The position numbers were made by a program, and so were the translations under genes. Below the pieces are notes generated by a model. It was given only the letters and a program-made list of their open reading frames with translations, did no database searches and was not told the origin of the DNA. Below are positions 60,623 through 64,000 of a stretch of DNA of 64,000 nt, in pieces (position 1 is the first letter of the stretch; each line of letters starts with the position of its first letter). The DNA is from Nocardioides sp. NBC_00368 (GTDB lineage Bacteria > Actinomycetota > Actinomycetes > Propionibacteriales > Nocardioidaceae), in contig NZ_CP107970.1 in assembly GCF_036090055.1 (NCBI RefSeq), forward strand, positions 1,056,501 to 1,120,500, in the 5' to 3' direction.

Positions 60623-61785
60623 TAGTTGGCCGGTTGCTCGGACCCCACGACCCACATCGAGAAGAACTGCGACCCGCCGCCGTAGGCGTGCCCGAGCGCC
60701 CGGCGGGCGCCGTCGACCTGGTGCTCGCCGGCCCGGCCCCTGACCTGCAGGGCTGCCTCGGCGAAGCGGAGCATCCCGGAGGCGCCGATGGGGTTGGAGG
60801 AGAGCACGCCGCCACTCATGTTGACCGGCAGGCTGCCGCCGATGGCGGTCTCGCCGGCCTCGCTGAGCTTCCAGCCCTCGCCCTCCGCCGCGAAGCCGAG
60901 GTTCTCGAGCCACATCGGCTCGAACCAGGCGAACGGCACGTAGATCTCGGCACAGTCGATCTCCCGGGCCGGGTCGGTGATCCCGGTCGCCTTCCACAGC
61001 GCCGCCGCGGCCTCGCGGCCCGCCTGCGGGTTGACCTGGTCGCGCTCGGCGGCCGAGGTGGGCTCCGAGCGCATCGCGGTGCCGTGGATCCAGGCGGGTG
61101 CGTCGTACGTCTTCGCGACGTCCTCCGCGGCGATCACCATCGCGCAGGCGCCGTCGGAGGACGGGCAGGTCTCGTCGTAGTGGATGGGGTCCCACAGCAT
61201 CTGCGAGGCCAGCACCGACTCGACCGTGGTGCCCTCGTTGTGGAGGTGGGCGAAGGGGTTCTTCAGCGCGTTGTTGCGGTCCTTGGCCGCGACGATCGCG
61301 CCGATGTGGGACGGCGCCTCGGAGCGGCGGATGTAGGAGCGTACGTGCGGTGCGAAGTAGCCGCCCGCGCCGGCGTGCACCGGCATCACGAACGGGATCG
61401 GCACCGACAGCGCCCACATCGCGTTGGACTCCGACTGCTTCTCGAAGGCGACGGTGAGCACCTTCTTGTGGACCCCGGCCTGAACCAGCGAAGACGCCAC
61501 GATGGCGGTCGAGCCGCCCACCGAGCCGGCGGTGTGCACCCGCAGCAGCGGCTTGCCGGCGGCGCCCAGCGCCTCGGCGAGGTAGAGCTCGGGCATCATC
61601 ACGCCCTCGAACAGGTCCGGTGCCTTGCCGATGACGATGGCGTCGACCTCGTCGAGGGTGAGCCCGGCGTCCTCCAGAGCCCGGTCCATCGCCTCCCGGC
61701 ACAGCCCGGCCATCGAGACGTCCTCGCGCTTGGCGCGGTGGTGGGTCTGGCCGATCCCGATCACGGCCGCGGGGATCTTGCTCAC
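60622..61785 (-). CDS. Lipid-transfer protein/thiolase-like (Ltp3/Rv3523-like)
   Basis: The 387-residue thiolase-fold protein has VIGIGQTHHRAKREDVSMAG, HTAGSVGGSTAIVASSLVQ, CPSSDGACAMVIAAEDV and NMSGGVLSSNPIGASGM. GTG 61785 overlaps the upstream gene's stop by 4 bp. In M. tuberculosis the KstR-controlled Rv3521-ltp4-ltp3 genes have this order. The role in sterol side-chain or steroid acyl-CoA carbon-carbon cleavage is inferred. The stop codon is part of the terminator's outer stem. Confidence 0.82.
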   Translation of the reverse strand: MSKIPAAVIGIGQTHHRAKREDVSMAGLCREAMDRALEDAGLTLDEVDAIVIGKAPDLFEGVMMPELYLAEALGAAGKPLLRVHTAGSVGGSTAIVASSLVQAGVHKKVLTVAFEKQSESNAMWALSVPIPFVMPVHAGAGGYFAPHVRSYIRRSEAPSHIGAIVAAKDRNNALKNPFAHLHNEGTTVESVLASQMLWDPIHYDETCPSSDGACAMVIAAEDVAKTYDAPAWIHGTAMRSEPTSAAERDQVNPQAGREAAAALWKATGITDPAREIDCAEIYVPFAWFEPMWLENLGFAAEGEGWKLSEAGETAIGGSLPVNMSGGVLSSNPIGASGMLRFAEAALQVRGRAGEHQVDGARRALGHAYGGGSQFFSMWVVGSEQPAN

Positions 61786-62852
61786 TTGGCTCTCCCGTTC
61801 TCCTGGGCTTCCATCACGCACACGAGGTTCTGCTGCAGGGCCGGCCCGCTGGTCGCGTGGCCGAGCACCTTGTCAGCGCTGCCGTCCCAGATCCGCCTGG
61901 CGGCCTCGCCGATGCGGATCGCCCCGGCGCTGAACATCGGGTTGGCGGCGAGCGCCCCACCCGAAGGACTGATCTGTACGTCGTCACCCAGCCCGAGCGC
62001 GGAGCGCAGGACGAGCTCCTGGTGGCTGAACGGCGCGTGCAGCTCGGCGACCTGGACGCCCTCGATGCCGCCCACGGCGGCGGCGGCCCGCTGCGCCGAG
62101 CCCGAGACGGTCAGGTCGCGGGTGCCGAGGTGGAGACCGTCGGAGCTGTGCGCGATCCCGGTGATCCAGGCAGGACGCTGGTTGGCCTCGTAGGCCCGGT
62201 CGCCGGCGGCGAGCACGATCGCAGCCGCGCCGTCGGTCACCGGCGCGCAGTCGTGCTTGCGCAGCGGGTCGGCGAACATCGGCCGGGCGAGCAGCTCGCT
62301 CACCGACGAGCCACCGGCACGGACGGCGTACTCGTTCTTCTCGGCGTCGGTCAGGGACCGGTTGACGATCTCGGCCATCGCGGACTCGTCCCAGAGCCCG
62401 GCGTCGAGCCCGAGGCGCGCCTGCAGCGCGGCCAGGGAGACGGTGTCGGGCCACAGCGGCGTCATCGTGTAGGGGTCGAGCTGCAGCGTCAGCGTCCGGC
62501 GCAGCACGCCCGCCGACGCCTTGCCGAACCCGAAGACCAGAGCGGTGTCCACCTCGCCGGTCTGGATCTTGATCCACGCCTCGTAGAGCGCCCAGGCGGC
62601 GTCCATCTCGACGTGCGACTCGTTGACCGGCGGCAGCACGCCGATCGCGTCGATCGCGCTCACGAACGAGAACGATCGGCCGGCCAGGTAGTCCGAGGAG
62701 CCGGAGCACCAGAACCCGATGTCCTTCTTGGCCCATCCGGTCTGCTCGTAGCACTCGGCCAGGATCGGCACGAGCAGCTCGGCCATGCTCGGCGATCCGT
62801 CGAAGTCCTTCATCTGTCGCTGGGCGAACCCGACGACGGCAACGTCTCTCAT
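61782..62852 (-). CDS. Lipid-transfer protein/thiolase-like (Ltp4/Rv3522-like)
   Basis: The 356-residue protein has DVAVVGFAQRQMKDFDGSPS, APVTDGAAAIVLAAGDRAYE and SPSGGALAANPMFSAGAIR. It is shorter than Ltp3-like proteins, as Ltp4 is. Paired Ltp subunits probably work as a heteromer with the DUF35 protein upstream, as with Ltp2 and ChsH2. AGGAC precedes ATG 62852; it overlaps ltp3-like by 4 bp. Confidence 0.8.
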   Translation of the reverse strand: MRDVAVVGFAQRQMKDFDGSPSMAELLVPILAECYEQTGWAKKDIGFWCSGSSDYLAGRSFSFVSAIDAIGVLPPVNESHVEMDAAWALYEAWIKIQTGEVDTALVFGFGKASAGVLRRTLTLQLDPYTMTPLWPDTVSLAALQARLGLDAGLWDESAMAEIVNRSLTDAEKNEYAVRAGGSSVSELLARPMFADPLRKHDCAPVTDGAAAIVLAAGDRAYEANQRPAWITGIAHSSDGLHLGTRDLTVSGSAQRAAAAVGGIEGVQVAELHAPFSHQELVLRSALGLGDDVQISPSGGALAANPMFSAGAIRIGEAARRIWDGSADKVLGHATSGPALQQNLVCVMEAQENGRAK

Positions 62853-62869
62853 GTGGTCCTCTCCCGGGC

Positions 62870-63823
62870 CTAGAGGTGGTGCTTGTAGCTGTCGAAGTCC
62901 GCGTCCGGCTCACCGGTCGGCGCGAAGTGGCTGATGTTCTCGATGCTGGTACCCCACTCCTCGCGTGGCTTCCACACCGCCTTGACCCGCATCCCCATCC
63001 GGACCTCCTCGGCCGGGACCTCCAGGATCAGGTGCTGCAGCGCGATGTCGGCTCCGTCTAGGAGGACGTACGCGGAGACGTACGGCGGCTTGATCCGCTG
63101 CCCCAGGAACGGCACGTTCACGACACAGAAGGTGGTCACCGTCCCGACGTGGGAGAGCTCGACCTCCTCCGAGGTGGGCACGCCGTCGGTCGGGCAGGCG
63201 CCGCGCGGCGGGACGTAGACCTTCCTGCACTTCGGGCACCGCTGGCCCAGGATCCGGCCCTCGGCCAGGCCGCGGAAGAACGAGGACTCCTCCGGCGAGG
63301 CCGCGTAGCGGTAGTCGAGGCTGACCGGGGTGACGATCAGGCTGACATCCTCGGTGCCTCCCACGGGCGTGCCCGTCTCAGGCGCGTTGCCGTCATCGGC
63401 CACGAAGACCAGGTCGGTGACCGCCCCGGTGCGTTCCTCGGCCCAGCGCGCGCGGACCCGCATCCCGGTCTCGATGTCGTCGGGGGAGGCGACCTCGACC
63501 GCGTGCAGCCACGGGGTGTCGGCGCCGTCGATGGTGATCAGCGCGAACGCGAAGGGCTTCTGGAACGGCTGGCCGGCGACGGGCTCGCTGACCCAGGTCC
63601 ACGAGGTGACCGTGCCGGTGTCGGGGAGCTCGACGAACTCGGTCACGGCCTGATGCGTGACCGGGTCGTACTCGGGTGGTGGGACGGCCACTCGACCGTC
63701 ACCGAGGCGTCCGCCCACGATGGTGGCGTCCCTCAGTCCGGTGAGGAAGCGGCCGAGCACCGGGCCTGTGGATCTGGTGTAGTCGAAGGCCACCGTCACG
63801 GGTGCCTGAAGAGTGCGACTCAT
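62870..63823 (-). CDS. DUF35 OB-fold protein with N-terminal extra domain (Rv3521-like)
   Basis: The 317-residue protein has an N-terminal OB-like half (TGTVTSWTWVSEPVAGQPFQ) and a second half with a zinc ribbon (CPKCRKVYVPPRGACPTDG) and GTVTTFCVVNVPFLGQ. So it carries two DUF35/OB-like units, the first apparently without cysteines. In M. tuberculosis Rv3521 precedes ltp4 and ltp3. ATG 63823 lies 9 bp from a KstR box with no ribosome site, so it may be leaderless. First gene of a three-gene operon. Confidence 0.82.
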   Translation of the reverse strand: MSRTLQAPVTVAFDYTRSTGPVLGRFLTGLRDATIVGGRLGDGRVAVPPPEYDPVTHQAVTEFVELPDTGTVTSWTWVSEPVAGQPFQKPFAFALITIDGADTPWLHAVEVASPDDIETGMRVRARWAEERTGAVTDLVFVADDGNAPETGTPVGGTEDVSLIVTPVSLDYRYAASPEESSFFRGLAEGRILGQRCPKCRKVYVPPRGACPTDGVPTSEEVELSHVGTVTTFCVVNVPFLGQRIKPPYVSAYVLLDGADIALQHLILEVPAEEVRMGMRVKAVWKPREEWGTSIENISHFAPTGEPDADFDSYKHHL

Positions 63824-63832
63824 GGTAGAAAG

Positions 63833-63850
63833 TGAAACACGTTCTAGTAT
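63833..63850. promoter_or_regulatory. KstR-type operator between the Rv3521-like and Rv3520c-like genes
   Basis: TGAAACACGTTCTA (63833-63846), the same sequence as the kstD operator. On the plus strand its TA begins the -10 TAGTAT (63845-63850). On the minus strand TCACTT (63834-63829) precedes ATG 63823 by 5 nt. Confidence 0.8.
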
Positions 63851-63907
63851 TGGCCACAACCCGTACGCCCTGCCGAACGGCTACGGAGCCTGCGGACGAA
63901 GGAGTCG

Positions 63908-64000
63908 ATGAGAGTGAAGCTGGGGCTACAGCTGGGCTACTGGGGAGCACAGCCGCCGAGCGGGGTCGGCGAGCTCGTCGCCGCCGCGGAAGAGGCCGGG
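63908..64000 (+). CDS. F420-type LLM oxidoreductase, N-terminal part (Rv3520c-like, cut by window end)
   Basis: The visible 31 residues begin VKLGLQLGYWGAQPPSGVGE after MR, close to the N-terminus of mycobacterial Rv3520c. GAAGGAG (63898-63904) lies 3 nt from ATG 63908 and 9 nt from GTG 63914; the GTG start gives better spacing and the mycobacterial N-terminus. It is divergent from the Rv3521-like gene, as in M. tuberculosis, with a KstR box between. Confidence 0.8.
   Translation, partial: MRVKLGLQLGYWGAQPPSGVGELVAAAEEAG

Overview
The window is a high-GC actinobacterial chromosome segment with many GTG starts, 1-8 bp start/stop overlaps and long antisense ORF shadows. Gene content (Hsa ring-cleavage enzymes, KstD, CYP125, FadA5, Ltp2, an Mce locus and repeated KstR-type operators) points to a sterol-degrading actinomycete. 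A Nocardioidaceae-like (Propionibacteriales) background rather than Mycobacterium is my inference from gene order and fusions, not something the sequence proves.

Layout. 1-7.8 kb: 3' end of an acyl-CoA dehydrogenase, a KAP P-loop NTPase with TPR-like N-terminus, then a KstR-box operon for the last steroid side-chain cycle: a fused FadE28-FadE29 dehydrogenase, ChsH2 split into two genes, ChsH1 and the aldolase Ltp2. 8-15 kb: an insertion-like block for starch use, with a secreted alpha-amylase and a 1774-residue secreted alpha-amylase/pullulanase behind a probable MalR-type operator, plus a 33-residue membrane peptide gene. 15.3-23.2 kb: divergent steroid ring operons, kstD-chsH3-like-FAD dehydrogenase (minus) and hsaADCB (plus). 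23.2-31.3 kb: RpiB-like protein, secreted ALF-repeat protein, SnoaL-like protein, esterase, F420-type LLM oxidoreductase, GMC oxidoreductase, enoyl-CoA hydratase, and a minus-strand four-gene group (nucleotidyltransferase, phosphoesterase, BON protein, small membrane protein). 31.3-41.8 kb: a co-directional version of the M. tuberculosis Rv0762c-Rv0771 region (TetR, CYP123-like, SDR, CYP51, ferredoxin, NTF2-like, AldDH, SDR, Rv0770-Rv0771 fusion) ending in an FprB-type ferredoxin reductase. 42-49.3 kb: fadA5-GMC-AldDH-unknown operon (minus) divergent from cyp125. 49.3-59.1 kb: a complete yrbEAB-mceABCDEF operon between two TetR genes that share a palindromic operator type. 59.2-64 kb: decayed acyl-CoA dehydrogenase remnant, MpaB-like oxygenase, and an Rv3521-ltp4-ltp3-like set divergent from an Rv3520c-like F420 oxidoreductase.

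How it works together. CYP125 and probably the GMC and aldehyde dehydrogenases oxidise the sterol side chain, FadA5, FadE, ChsH and Ltp proteins shorten it, KstD and HsaA-D open rings A and B, and FprB plus the small ferredoxin can feed the P450s. Nine KstR-like 14-mers (consensus TAGAACNNGTTCTA) sit in the promoter regions, and in several the outer TA of the operator doubles as the start of the -10 element. No kstR gene is in the window.

The least explained structures are two inverted arrays of a 23-bp unit (13-bp palindromic core plus 10-nt tail) spaced at an exact 32-bp period, at 25970-26151 and 37775-38103, and a different hairpin repeat group at 33131-33256. I do not recognise these repeat families.
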